A DNA stretch of 64,000 nt from Tenebrio molitor (taxonomy: Eukaryota; Arthropoda; Insecta; Coleoptera; Tenebrionidae), in assembly GCF_963966145.1 (NCBI RefSeq), contig NC_091046.1, positions 28,210,001 through 28,274,000 of the forward strand. The letters are read 5' to 3'. The translations under genes and the position numbers were made by a program. This document shows positions 31,136 through 41,580 of this stretch, in pieces. A model generated the notes under the pieces. It ran no database searches. It had not been told where the DNA came from and saw only the letters and a list, made by a program, of their open reading frames with translations. Every line of letters starts with the position of its first letter. The stretch's first letter is position 1.

Positions 31136-32529
31136 CAGGTTGTCCCAGAGTTACGAAAAAGCTCCATAACTTCTTTGTTATTAAAGATATCAACTTTTTC
31201 TTTTTTCAGAATGTCCCAATATTATAAAAACACTAAAGTTATGTTTTTTTTTTTTAATGGAACCTACCTAGTTTGATTTCATTTTTGGATTCTATGCTAA
31301 ATTATGAATCAAATCTACACAGGTCGTTTTTACTTATCTGCCATCGTTTTTGATCAGTGGCGGTTTTTTTTACCAGAATTCCGAATTGCAGGGGTCCTTT
31401 CAAAAATTCGTACCTTCGAAATAGTTGCACATAAATTAAAATAATTGACGCTGTTTGATTCCTCAATGTTTGCCGTATCTGCTGTTTACTCAATAACGTG
31501 CTTAGGCCCGGTTTCTGGAAACATTTTATTTGGCCAGTTAGTTAACTCTCCGATAAATACAAAAATCATGTAATATGATTGGTCACTTTCTAGCGTTTCT
31601 ATAGCAACGCTTGCTTTAACCGACCATTAAGTTATCGGACCGTTCCAGAAATCGGGCCTAAGTCGCATATGCCTACTGTGATTTTTTTATCTACTTATAA
31701 CAAACTAAAAATGTCAAAAACCCATTTTTTTCAAATGGCACCCCGCATTTATTATTATTATTACACTGGTCGAAAGCTTTATTGACAAGCTTTCCAAAGG
31801 GTTTGTATAGTCGAATGTGAAAATCTAGGGTGGTGCTATCTTAAAATCACTAAAATAATTAAATGTTTAATTGTTAAACATTGTTTTGGTTGATTCATAT
31901 ATATGGAGTGACCATATTGTGTGATTATCTTTTGTTAGGCCTACTAGATTTTTGTATTGTCTTTTTAACGGAAAAATTGCACCAAATTTAGCGATTTTAG
32001 GATAGCACCCTAGATATTCAGATTCGACTATACAAACCTTATATCGTTCAAAAGCTTGTCAAAAAAGCTTTCGACCAGTGCAATAATAAATACGGGGACA
32101 TTTTTAGTTCGTTATGTTTAAAAAATCGCAGTAGGCATATGCGACTGAGCAGATGCGGCAAACATTCAGAAATCAAACAGCGTAAATCATTTTAATTTAT
32201 GTGCAACGATTTGGAAGGTACGAATTTTCGAAGGGACCCCTGCAATTCAAAATTCTGGTAAAAAAAGCGCCACTGATCAAAAACGATGGCAGACAAGTAA
32301 AAACGACCTGTATAAATTTGATTCATAATTTAGCATAGAATTCAAAAATAAAATCAAACTGGGTAGGTTCCGTTTAAAAAAACAAAACTTTAGTGTTTTT
32401 ATAATATTGAGACACACCGCAATATTTTCCGAATGTGCAGTAGAAGCGTAGCTCTCTTCTAGAAAAAAGTAAAAGTTGATATCTTTAACAAACAAGTTAT
32501 GGAGCTTTTTCACAACTCTGGGACACCTG
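31136..32529. mobile_element. complete foldback element with about 550-600-bp arms
   Basis: The ends CAGGTTGTCCCAGAGTT and AACTCTGGGACACCTG are flanked by TA (31134-31135, 32530-32531). Inverted similarity runs from both ends to about 31860 and 31985, leaving a centre of some 125 bp. There is no coding. A 154-bp MITE sits in the left arm only. Other copies are at 8937-12020 and 23406-23607. Confidence 0.88.
31505..31658. mobile_element. 154-bp MITE in the foldback arm
   Basis: The ends GGCCCGGTTTCTGGAA and TTCCAGAAATCGGGCC are flanked by TTA and TAA. The related arm at 9313-9322 reads GTGCTTAGTTGC without the insertion, giving a clear empty site. Confidence 0.88.
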
Positions 32530-32534
32530 TATGT

Positions 32535-32815
32535 AGCAGTAGGGGTACACGAAGTGCATCCATATCTGCCCCTTCTACTTCAACATCAGTAGTGGTTGTT
32601 CGTGTTTTAGCACTTTCCGAATTTTCATTATACTTGGCACTGAGTTCCATGGATAACTAAATGCAATAGTTCTTTCAAGTAGGTGTCTACTAGTGTAGGA
32701 TGAAATTGTGGTGACACTAATTTCAGTTTATTTATAACAGCAAACGGATGTTTACAGGGCGCCCCTCTGTTCCCTATGTAGCAAGTGCATAGTTCCAATT
32801 CATAGTTCACAATAT
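32535..32815 (-). pseudogene. SWIM zinc finger exon, fused in frame to a transposase remnant
   Basis: Within one frame (32628-33038), after transposase sequence ending near 32815, the text becomes CTCYIGNRGAPCKHPFAVIN, a SWIM finger (CxC, n, CxH). YLKELLHLVIHGTQCQV follows. Beyond the stop, RTTTTDVEVEGADMDALRVP continues to the foldback. SWIM fingers bind DNA or protein. The fusion is probably an accident of insertion. Confidence 0.7.
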
Positions 32816-33648
32816 AAGTGTTAATTATGATTTTCAAATCATCAATTGTATGGACAGGTTCCTTGAAAATGGTGTTTTTTAAATGGGAAAACAGGTAATA
32901 ATCAAGCGGCGTAAGATCTGGCGATCTTGCAGGCCAAAGATCTCGGCTGATCAACGTATCGTCAAAAAATTGCCGCAAATAACCAAGAGTCTCCCGTGTT
33001 GTATGGGCGGTAGCCCCCATCTTGTTGAAAGTACCCATGAGTCAATTTATCATCGTGGAGTTGATTAATGAAAACATCAAGAATGTTGTTCCGGTACCTT
33101 TTAGCTGTTACTGAATCTTCAAAAAAGATGGGTCCAATCAATCTTCGTCGGGACATACCAACCCATACTCCAATTTTCAGAGGATGCAGTGGTGTTTCAC
33201 GAAAGAAATGTGGGTTATCTGCACTCCACATTCTCATTGTTTGAGAGTTTATGAAGCCAGTTAGATGAAACCATGCTTCGTCTGAGTAGAAGGTAAGGTC
33301 AAGAGTCTCATCGTTATTTATAAAGTGTTTAAACCAATTGGAATAAGCAATCCTTTGATTGTAATCAGGTGGCAACCTGGACTTTATAGGGGTACAAGCC
33401 AAGATCCTTTCGAACAATCATCTGACAGGAGGCTCCCGCTGAACACTGCCACTGTCTCGAAATGTGCGAACTGTGCACCTCAAGGTCCCGGAAAATTGTT
33501 CATTAAGAATAGCAACATTTGGAAATTTTCCCCTGAATTCGTTAAAGGGCGGTGCAATTTGGTATACCCACGGTCCATTTTCATCTCGCTGGCAATTGCG
33601 GAAGTAAGATTCAATCATAAAAATCTTTTGTTCTGGAGTAAAACCCAT
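32816..33648 (-). pseudogene. DUF4817/mariner-like transposase, nearly full length
   Basis: From the ATG at 33648: FTPEQKIFMIESYFRN (N-terminal domain); then, in other frames, LTFYSDEAWFHLTGF (first D), HPLKIGVWVGMSRRRLIGPI, YFQQDGATAHTT (second D), LWPARSPDLTPLDYYLF (third D) and LKNTIFKEPVHTIDDLK. At least two frameshifts occur (near 33420 and 33000). The C-terminal end is replaced by SWIM sequence. Confidence 0.82.
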
Positions 33649-33958
33649 TTTCAGAGATTGAATTTTGCGAACAAAATTATAATGGCGATTAATGACGTTT
33701 TTGACAGTTCAATTTATTATTTGACAAGCTAAGCCATACGTTTTTAATGCTTTTGTTTTTCATGACCTACTTGACCAGAATTTTTTTGAATCATACGGTA
33801 TTAATTACAGCCCAGTTCTGTACACTGTAAGTTTGTGGTTGCAACTTGTGGTTTATTTATGTAATATTTGTTTTTACGCTTTGAGCCCTCCCAACGTCCA
33901 GTAATAATATCAGTAATGTTTTTTTTTTAAAACGTAATGCTTAAACGTTTCTGTTGTA

Positions 33959-34295
33959 CCGGGTATCAACCACCAAACCTGGCCATAGGCACATTACACA
34001 TATTAAAATAATATTATGAGTTGCTATGAAATATATTATTGTGTAATGTCACATTGACAGCTATAATTATCATCCGTACAAACAATGCCATCAGGAAACT
34101 TTTGATGTAGGTAACGTAGAAAGTATAAATACTTTTGAAATTTGGAAAAGGGAAGAACGATCAGTGGATCACAGATCATTATTATGCTCAATTATTGGGC
34201 AAATTTGACGAAAAAATAATATGTTTCATAGCAACTCATATATTATTTTAATATGTGTAATGTGCCTATGGCCAGGTTTGGTGGTTGATACCCGG
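33959..34295. mobile_element. 337-bp TA-MITE with about 80-bp arms
   Basis: The ends CCGGGTATCAACCACCAAAC and GTTTGGTGGTTGATACCCGG are perfect complements, with TA at 33957-33958 and 34296-34297. The inverted match extends through ATATTAAAATAATAT. Confidence 0.92.
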
Positions 34296-34345
34296 TATAA
34301 TCAAACAATTGAACAATGCTAAAAGCTTTTTTTCTTAAAATTTTT

Positions 34346-35430
34346 TTATCTTTCAATATTCTGAAGCACTTCACCATCACTGTTGTATTTCTTTTTAAAC
34401 ACCCACTTGTTCTTCACCACTGTCCCATTCTTTGGCATATCCACTAGCTCCCAAGTGTCATTTTCATTAAGAGATTTCAATTCCTCCTTCATTGCACATT
34501 GCCACTCCACTTTCTCGGGTCCAATCACTCCCTCAGTGAGAGAAATCTGTTCACCTGTCACTTCTTCCACACACGTTTGTATAACCATAATATGTAGTTT
34601 GGTTTTCGCCTAACACGTTTCTCCGGAACATTCAAAGTGTCTTGTTGTGCAACAGCAGTTGTATCAACCGAAGTCGAAGACTCATACAAACTGCCTTCAG
34701 ACTCACTTGTCATCTCACTAGGAATATTTGTCACATCATTCACATTATTTTCAACATTTGTGCTATCTAACTGGCTATCCTCCTCAGGTTCAGGCTGCTC
34801 TTTGTATTCTATGAAAATATATGTTGTTGAATCGTCACTCACATTCTTCATGACTACAACATCTCTGGCAACAATGATTTTTCGTGACTCTGGATCGTAC
34901 AGACGATAACCTTTGATATTCTCAGAATAACCAACTAGATACATCTTGTCTGCTTTCTTGTCCCATTTTCTTCGTTTTTCCTTTGGGACATCGACCATTA
35001 CTGTGCTTCCGAAAATTCTCAAATGACTTTCATTTGGCTTTCTGCCCGTCCACATTTCATAGGGTGTACAATCAGAATCTAGTCCTGCTGCTAGTGACCT
35101 ATTCTTCATATACACGGCTGTATTTACAGCTTCTGCCCAAAAACTTTTATTTAATTGAGCATCAAACAGCAGACAGCGAGCTTTCTCTACAATAGACCTG
35201 TTGTATCTTTCTGATAGCCCATTTTGTTCTGGCGTATATACATTTCTTTTCCTAATGCACTTTACCACATCGCTTCAAGTAGTTCTTCATTTCAGTTGAA
35301 CTCCATTATCTGAACTTAGGTTTTTTTATTTTCTTTGATTTCTGGTTCTCAACCAACTTCTTGAATTCCTTGAAGTACTTGAATGTTTGATGATTTGACT
35401 TTTACTAAGTAATTTCCCGACATTTTGTGA
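34346..35430 (-). pseudogene. Copia retrotransposon: integrase C-terminus and start of reverse transcriptase
   Basis: Reading leftwards: FKEFKKLVENQKSKKIK and a shifted SDNG (about 35300-35390); then YTPEQNGLSERYNRSIVEKA, FWAEAVNTAVYMKNR, TPYEMWTGRKP and KMYLVGYSENIKGYRLYDP (34558-35268); then WQCAMKEELKSLNENDTWEL and VVKNKWVFKKK (34346-34588). This is the order integrase, linker, reverse transcriptase typical of Copia. Frameshifts occur near 35270 and 34570. Gag, protease, most of reverse transcriptase and the LTRs are absent. Confidence 0.88.
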
Positions 35431-35613
35431 GCTGAGCACTATTACAAACTGCGAAAAAGTTGATTTATTAGCGGGTCTGGGCTAAAACTTCATGGTGGCT
35501 TGCAACACACTGCACATTTCTGGTTGAGTTAAGAAAGGGACTTACACTACATAGTACACAAGGTGGCGCTAGTAGTATTATTATTCAAGGTTGGTAGAAC
35601 TGATTAATTTGTA

Positions 35614-36140
35614 CCGGGTGTATTATGAAAAACCTTTTGTGCTATAACTTCCTTATTTCTTATCCGATTTTAATAAATGATATGTCAAACAAAGTCGTTT
35701 TAAGTGGGCTATAATTTGAATTGATCCAATATTTGTTCTTGAGTTCTGTTTTTGACAAATGATAGTCAACTTTTTTTTTCAAATGGCACTATTAACTTTT
35801 TTGCTCAGTTTTATAGAGATTTTTATTTTAAATATGAACATGTAAACAACCATGCTCATGCATAGAAACAAAAAGAAGAAATTAAAAAATGATGTATTTT
35901 TTTTAAATCAAGCAGTAACATTAAACAGTAATAAAAGTGCATTCTAATTTTGCAAAGTGACTAAGACAGCTATGGACGTTCAAGACAATGTCTATTTGAC
36001 TCCGGCCGATAACAGAGATGATTTAATAAAAAGAATCCTATCAGTATGTGAACAAATACCACCAGAATTTTTATTAAACGCCGCAATGGGCGGCACTGGA
36101 AGGTGTCGAATGTGCCTTAGAGAGAGTGGAGGTTAAAAAC
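35614..36140 (+). mobile_element. DUF4817 element, deletion derivative
   Basis: The left end CCGGGTGTATTATGAAAAAC follows TA (35612-35613). A short frame (35971-36136) reads VYLTPADNRDDLIKRILSVC and EQIPPEFLLNAAMG, the C-terminus of the family transposase (LxxRIxxxCxxIPPEML). The right terminus was not found; Zeste/Myb-like sequence begins soon after. Confidence 0.6.
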
Positions 36141-36149
36141 AATATTAAA

Positions 36150-36706
36150 TAATGATCTTGAAGGTCCAAAGCGCTCAGAACGTGTATTTTACTACTTATT
36201 CGTCTTGAAGAAAATATGCTTTTAAGGTCTTTGGGGATCTAAAAGCAAATACCAGAAGAAGAAATAGTGGTGGGTCAGTCAGGGAAAAACCTCTGACTGA
36301 TATCGAAGAACCAATTTTAAACATACTACATAGCTACGTTGTATTATTGTAATTGACGATGCATCAAATTTTTCTGAACCTGGACTTAACATAGACGGAG
36401 ATATAATAAACCTTGTGGGAGACATAGAAGCAGAAAGAAGTGATAATGAAGATGTTCAAACATATTATTAAATTATCTAAATAACAGAACCAGAACCAAT
36501 TACAATGGATGCAGCTAATATGACACAACAGGTACCACAGAGGCAAAGAAAACGGAAATTGCCGCAAGTTCTCTGCAAGACAATTTTAATCCAGTTGATC
36601 TTATAAAAAGCCAAAAAACATTGGCTTCATCTACGAAAAGTTTAGCTGCAGCCATCAGTGACTTGGTCGAACCTATAAAATACGAGTATGCCGCCAACAA
36701 ATGGTA
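36150..36706 (+). pseudogene. Zeste/Myb-like accessory gene of a Harbinger element
   Basis: Plus strand, frames broken: GDLKANTRRRNSGGSVREKP with LTDIEEPILNIL, the linker after a Zeste-type Myb domain; then QRQRKRKLPQ, and DNFNPVDLIKSQKTLASSTK with AAISDLVEPIKYEYAANKW at the end (36575-36705). It converges with the HARBI1-like gene on the minus strand just downstream, the usual two-gene arrangement of PIF/Harbinger transposons. Confidence 0.6.
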
Positions 36707-36784
36707 AATCAATGTTAACTCATTTTTCTTCGTGGACCTATTAATAATGTTTTTTTTTTCTTCTTTCCAATTAAACTATGTATC

Positions 36785-37500
36785 TGTAAACGCATCTCTT
36801 TTCCTTTGTCCTTGAAGGAAAAATATATACTAAGTGACAAAGAAAGGTAAACACCTCTTTATTGATCAAGATCAGGGAATCAATCTCTGTTGTCATCCTA
36901 CGACGTCCGGTGGCCCCAGTCCTATGTTCACGACCTTCTTGAGTCCATGCCTGATAACACTTAAAATGGTGCGTACAGATCTGCCAGTTCTTCTGGTAAT
37001 TTCTCTAACTGACAAACCCGCTTCTAATAAGCCTACAATCCGCCTTCTTTCAAAGTCACTAAACTGAGGAATGTGACCAAGTCTACGCACTCGCGGAATT
37101 TCGCGCCTTACAAAAACACTTCAACGTTTTCTAAAATTCAAAAATCAAAATTTTCAATGTAGACAAAATTTCCTTACACTTGCCATAACCGAACCCGCAG
37201 GACAAAAGGCAGAATACTTCATAGATAGGGCTGCAAATTTAATTATTTATTATCTGACCCAAAACACATTTGCCCGCAAAAATCTATTGAAATAAAAGTA
37301 TAAGTACTGGTTGTTTACCTTTCTTTGTCATGTAGTATATTTTGAGCATTATTTACCATAATGGTTTGCAAAGTTATAAATTCTACCATTTTCTTCTTCA
37401 TTTATGTCAGGATCAGGCCAAGGAATTCGAAAATGTTGACAGATGTTATGAAGCACTCCGCAACTGTAAATGATTTTATTTCATCCTGTGTCAAATTTCA
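36785..37500 (-). pseudogene. HARBI1-like transposase C-terminus, split by a Tc1
   Basis: The minus strand from about 37475 reads CSGVLHNICQHFRIPWPDPD and NEEENGRIYNFANHYG. After the Tc1 insertion (36830-37335) it continues QGQRKRDAFTDT and a stop. VLHNI followed by the QR..R block is the end of Harbinger nucleases. The DDE core is missing. Confidence 0.72.
36830..37335 (-). mobile_element. Tc1-like deletion derivative
   Basis: The ends CTAAGTGACAAAGAAAGG and CCTTTCTTTGTCATGTAG are inverted, with TA at 36828-36829 and 37336-37337. It contains a 65-codon frame (36893-37090) reading FSDFERRRIVGLLEAGLSVR and EITRRTGRSVRTI, the first paired-type helix-turn-helix of Tc1 transposase. The remainder of the gene is deleted. 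Confidence 0.85.
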
Positions 37501-37639
37501 ATACTTTACGTCATCAGTTTGAATCCGGGAAAACGCAAAAAACGGCCGGACGCCGGTTAAGTGTTGCTACTGGAAACACAAAAGTAACAATCGCAATAAC
37601 AATGATTCAGTTTTAAGAAATGTTTTATTCAAAACTACA

Positions 37640-37933
37640 TCTAAATACAAATTAACAATTTTACTATTTCGGCCACAAAGAAGATGCACTTACTTTCTCA
37701 GACTAAAAACGGTAGTTCACAAATAAAATAATACAACCATTTAAACCAAATCTAAAAAATAGGCCAGCCAGCATAACCTCTTGCGTAATTTTCTTCACAT
37801 TATTTTCTGATTTCCATTTACAAAAATGGCTGAATTGTTTTTGGTACCTTTCACCAGACTTGCTAGGTATTATTTCAGCACAGGCTTCTGCAGATTTTCT
37901 TACAATTTCTGGAGGATTTGCTTTAGAAGTCAT
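37640..37933 (-). pseudogene. Crypton-like tyrosine recombinase, copy C (N-terminal fragment)
   Basis: From the ATG at 37931-37933: SKANPPEIVRKSAEACAEII, then SGERYQKQFSHFCKWKSENN and VKKITQEVMLAG. This is the SAM-like core-binding domain of copies A, B, D and E. After an apparent intron ending TTTTTAG the next exon starts SEKVSASSLWPK, parallel to LSDKFSPNSLWSK in copy A, and then breaks. There is no catalytic domain. Confidence 0.75.
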
Positions 37934-38106
37934 TTTGACGCACAAAATTATTTCAAAAAAATAAACAACTGCCAAACAGCCGTTGCTAATCATGTTCCTA
38001 AAATGTGACTAGATTTGGAGCTTTTGTTGAATATTTTGAAATTAATTTCAATGTTTCTTTCAAACGAAATTTGAGGCAGGATGAAATAAAATACATAACG
38101 ACATTC

Positions 38107-38212
38107 GTCCGTGAACTCTTTTTACAGTACTCGTTTCGAGTTTCAAGACTCGGCTCCTTCGTCGCCTCGTCCTTAAACGTCTAACTCGTACTGTAAACTA
38201 TGAGTTCCCGGA
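38107..38212. repeat. two-stem hairpin upstream of recombinase copy C
   Basis: GTCCGTGAACTC (38107-38118) pairs with GAGTTCCCGGAC (38201-38212), and TTTACAGTAC with GTACTGTAAA. The loop is rich in TCG (CTCGGCTCCTTCGTCGCC). It lies about 170 bp upstream of the copy C start codon. Confidence 0.78.
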
Positions 38213-39040
38213 CTTATAACGTTAATTACTATTGGCTGCTTAATGTAATGTAAAGTTCTGTCTTTCACAAGATATTTAAATCTTCCTTTTAGTCGACCAG
38301 ATAATAATTTATAACACGATGTTGAATTTTAAAGGCACATTATGAGAAGTCGTTAAAATTTTAATAATAACAAGACTTATTAACAGGGTGTGTCAATTTT
38401 TTAACATAACTTCGCTTTACAGAATATATATATGCATATATGAGTGTTTTTCTTTGAAACGGAAATTTTGATCAAGATACAGTAGATTCCTCAACACTTA
38501 TTTTATTTTTCCTAAAACAACAAATAGTATTAGAGTAAATCAGTGACAATCTTTTTAAAATATACCCAAATATGGATATTTCATTTCTAGAAGTCTTTGT
38601 TGCTTTCCACTGCAGAAAGTTAGAAAGTTACACTGTATGGTGAATATGCAAGCCATTGGTAAAAGACTGGCAAATGGAAACCCCCAATCTTTCGATTTCG
38701 TAGCTTGTTTTATTTTTTTCAAATATGCTTATTGCTAAGTGCTTCAATTTCATATTTCATCTCTTTAGTTTCAATATCTTTTGAGTTAAAAAAAATTGGG
38801 TAGTTTAGCACTCCAAACTGTCTTTCCAAGTGTGTAAATAGAATAATATGTAGATCCTACAATTTGGATTTACATTCTTTAATAGAAATAAGTAATAAAA
38901 AAGACACACAATTGTAAAGTAATTTCTGAATCTGGAGCAGTCAACATTGCTTGGTGAAATAATTCTGTGCCTGAAATATTTACTACTTTTTTTGTTTTTT
39001 CATAACGTTCTTAAAACATTCACTCTCGTGGAAGAGTTTC
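38213..39040. other. no recognised gene
   Basis: Begins an ACAGGGTGTGTCAATTTTTT end near 38384 that looks like a Tc1/mariner-type terminus; its partner was not found. The rest is AT-rich. Confidence 0.4.
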
Positions 39041-40016
39041 GCTTCATATTTTTGTTCAATTTGAATTTTCTCCTCCACATACACTCGATTTGTGTACATG
39101 ATAATTCATCAAATTTTTTTCTGTAGGTTTATTGCCGGATTTTTTGTGTAGAACCCACGCATTTTGTAATGTCGCGTTTATCTTCCAGGTAAACAAGCTC
39201 CAGTATGACATTTTTGCTATCATTCCGATTCTAAAACGGTTTATATTCTCGTCCATCAGGTATGTGCATGGTTATATCTTCCAACCAGATATGGACGTTG
39301 CACTTGGATTATTTTGTTTTCTGCTTGCGAGTACCGTTTTACGTCCGATTGCGGTTCCACACCATCACCCACAACATTGTTATCCAGCCATCGCGCAAGG
39401 ATAATATCAGTTTCTCTTTCAAAGACCGACTCAATGTCACCTCTCTTACGTGTCTGAATCTTATCTTTTGAAACAATAGAGCTGTTTTTGGGGATGCGAT
39501 TTTCGCGTATTTTTCCGATAAGTCCATGGCCACGATTCTTTATATGTGCCAAAAGGTGGAAGCTCGTAAATAAATTATCACAATAAAATTTGTAGCGTAA
39601 GTTGCACTTATTGCCTGGTAATTCATCGAGCATTGTGACGAAAGAACGCACAGGCACCAAAGACTTTGAAATATTTTGTATTTGCTTTGGGATCTGTTCC
39701 TTGGTACATGTTGAACTTCACAAGTTATCCGCTTTTAGTATTGAGACCCCACACCTTGTATCCGAAACGAATCGGCTTTCCTTTGATGAACTGTTTACAA
39801 GAGTGGCGACCAAAGTATTTTGACCATCGATTCGTCGCAATTCAGTTCGCATTCCGGAACGTAATGTTAATGTTAGAAAGACTTTACTCTCGAAACCAGG
39901 TTGAACACACTAACACAGTTTTATCAACAGAACTATTTACTAACAAAATTGTAAGCGACAAAATGGACCCAGGCACAGATTGCTTTCACTACGGTTTTCC
40001 CAATGTTCCCACCTAG
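39041..40016 (-). pseudogene. piggyBac transposase, catalytic and C-terminal part
   Basis: Minus strand: SMVKYFGRHSCKQFIKGKPI-type text with RFGYKVWGLNTKSG (39680-39840); CNLRYKFYCDNLFTSFHLLA, NRGHGLIGKIRENRIPKNSS, DIILARWLDNNVV (39256-39660); then NINRFRIGMIAKMSYWSLFT and INATLQNAWVLHKK (39056-39256). These are the sequential blocks of the piggyBac DDD domain. Frameshifts between blocks make it inactive. Confidence 0.85.
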
Positions 40017-40140
40017 GGTTCCCACTCATCTCGTGTTCCGGCCAACTGCACGCTACTTGCTCGTCCCGCCTCGCAGCCACGGACGGAGCCGAACGCCTCC
40101 TAGCGATAGAGCACGTGCCCTCTCGTCCTTGGATTTGCTA

Positions 40141-40916
40141 TAGGGCATTCATTTTAAATGTTGGGTAAAGTTGTAAACTCAAAACACCATAAATTACGAA
40201 AGCGGCAAATTATCATTGTATCGGTACCGTAAAGTAGGAATCCCTCTGTTCATGTGTATAAAACTGGTACCACGTCGTACTTTCACCATCTTATCGACGA
40301 GCAAAAGAAAGAGACGTTAAAATATCCACAAGTAAAAAAAAATATATAAAACACATTTTGTGATCAGTGACCAAAAAAATGTAAAGAGATTGTTGATTTT
40401 AAATAATGTATTTAACAAATAAGATTACTAAATAAAGAAATAAGAGTAATTATTAGCTTTTGATGTTAAAAGCTTAAACAAAGATTATGCGTCCGCACTG
40501 TACGAGGCGCTTGGTCAATCTGCCAGGGTGCGGTCCGCACTTAAGAATGTGTAAGACTAGCACTATTATACAGAATCATCACTTGGACACGTAATGCGGT
40601 ACGTTTTGGCGCTAACAGTAATTCAGTAATTAGTAAAGTATTCATTACATGTAAATTTTAAAGTAAGTAAGAAATAAAATACGTAAACAAATAAAAAATT
40701 AATCGTCATCTGAATCAAATTCACTAGATGATTCACCAGTATTGGCAATAAATATTAATGGTTCCACTTGGTCTTCTAAAAGTTGATCTCGATCCCACCA
40801 TTCTTTAATTTTGGACCCGAATATATTGAACACAGTTTTAGATTCACTGAGTTTCGGACAAGTGTCAAAGCAGGCAAGTTTTATTACATAACCCAACATT
40901 TAAAATGAATGCCCTA
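40141..40916. mobile_element. 776-bp TA-flanked inverted-repeat element
   Basis: The ends TAGGGCATTCATTTTAAATG and CATTTAAAATGAATGCCCTA are perfect over about 27 bp, with TA outside both. A 66-codon minus frame near the right end has an acidic tail (SSEFDSDDD) and no recognised domain. It lies within the region of piggyBac remnants. Confidence 0.78.
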
Positions 40917-41500
40917 TAACAGTAATACTTAGGGTTAGGCGGAAAATAGTTGGCGCTCCCCACCATTCCGCTACAGCGTCGCACCGCTATCTTTTCGCTG
41001 CGAGCGTGAACCGTGGATCGTTTTATAATACGAGCACGGTGCACTGGATCGGGATGGTGGGAGGTATTTTTGACGCGCTCGTTAAGATGAAGGAAACGCC
41101 AAATTGTAAGAAACCTTTCCCCTTCACATCGCATTTATGACTCTCTTATTCCCCATGTCGCCTTCCGTATCCGATTAAAAAAAATCCAGAATTAAAACGG
41201 CAAAAAAACATCTCATTTCTCCTTTGAAATCTTGGGTCCGGAAAGTTTTTCAGTGGTGCATATGTTGTAGACTCACTAACAATAATGTACTTGACTATGT
41301 CGTCGTCTAAACACAACTCAGACATATTTCAACTTGCGTCAAAGTTTTGAATTGTTCGTAACTTTGCTCTAGAAAATCTGTGTGGTTGTCCACTAAATCA
41401 CCCTTCATCCAATCCAAGGAATCGTAAACGATTTTTTTTACTTTACGTGGAGCTTGGTTGTGGTGTGTAGCACCTCCGCTTCCTTCTTCTGGAACATTCG
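40917..41500 (-). pseudogene. piggyBac transposase, N-terminal remnants
   Basis: The minus strand reads SLDWMKGDLVDNHTDFLEQS at about 41370-41430, MRCFFAVLILDFF near 41200, and GERFLTIWRFLHLNERVKN at about 41070-41130. The last resembles the helix block before the piggyBac catalytic domain. Assignment rests on position and weak similarity. Confidence 0.45.
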
Positions 41501-41580
41501 TCGCCGTGAGAGCCCCATTGCAGGGTTACCAGATTGCGCAGTTATTAAAAAAAAAACTTTGGGTCATCAAGCAATAAATA

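Noticed and set aside
33325..33732. 135-codon plus-strand frame
   Set aside because: Shadow of the DUF4817 transposase coded on the minus strand.
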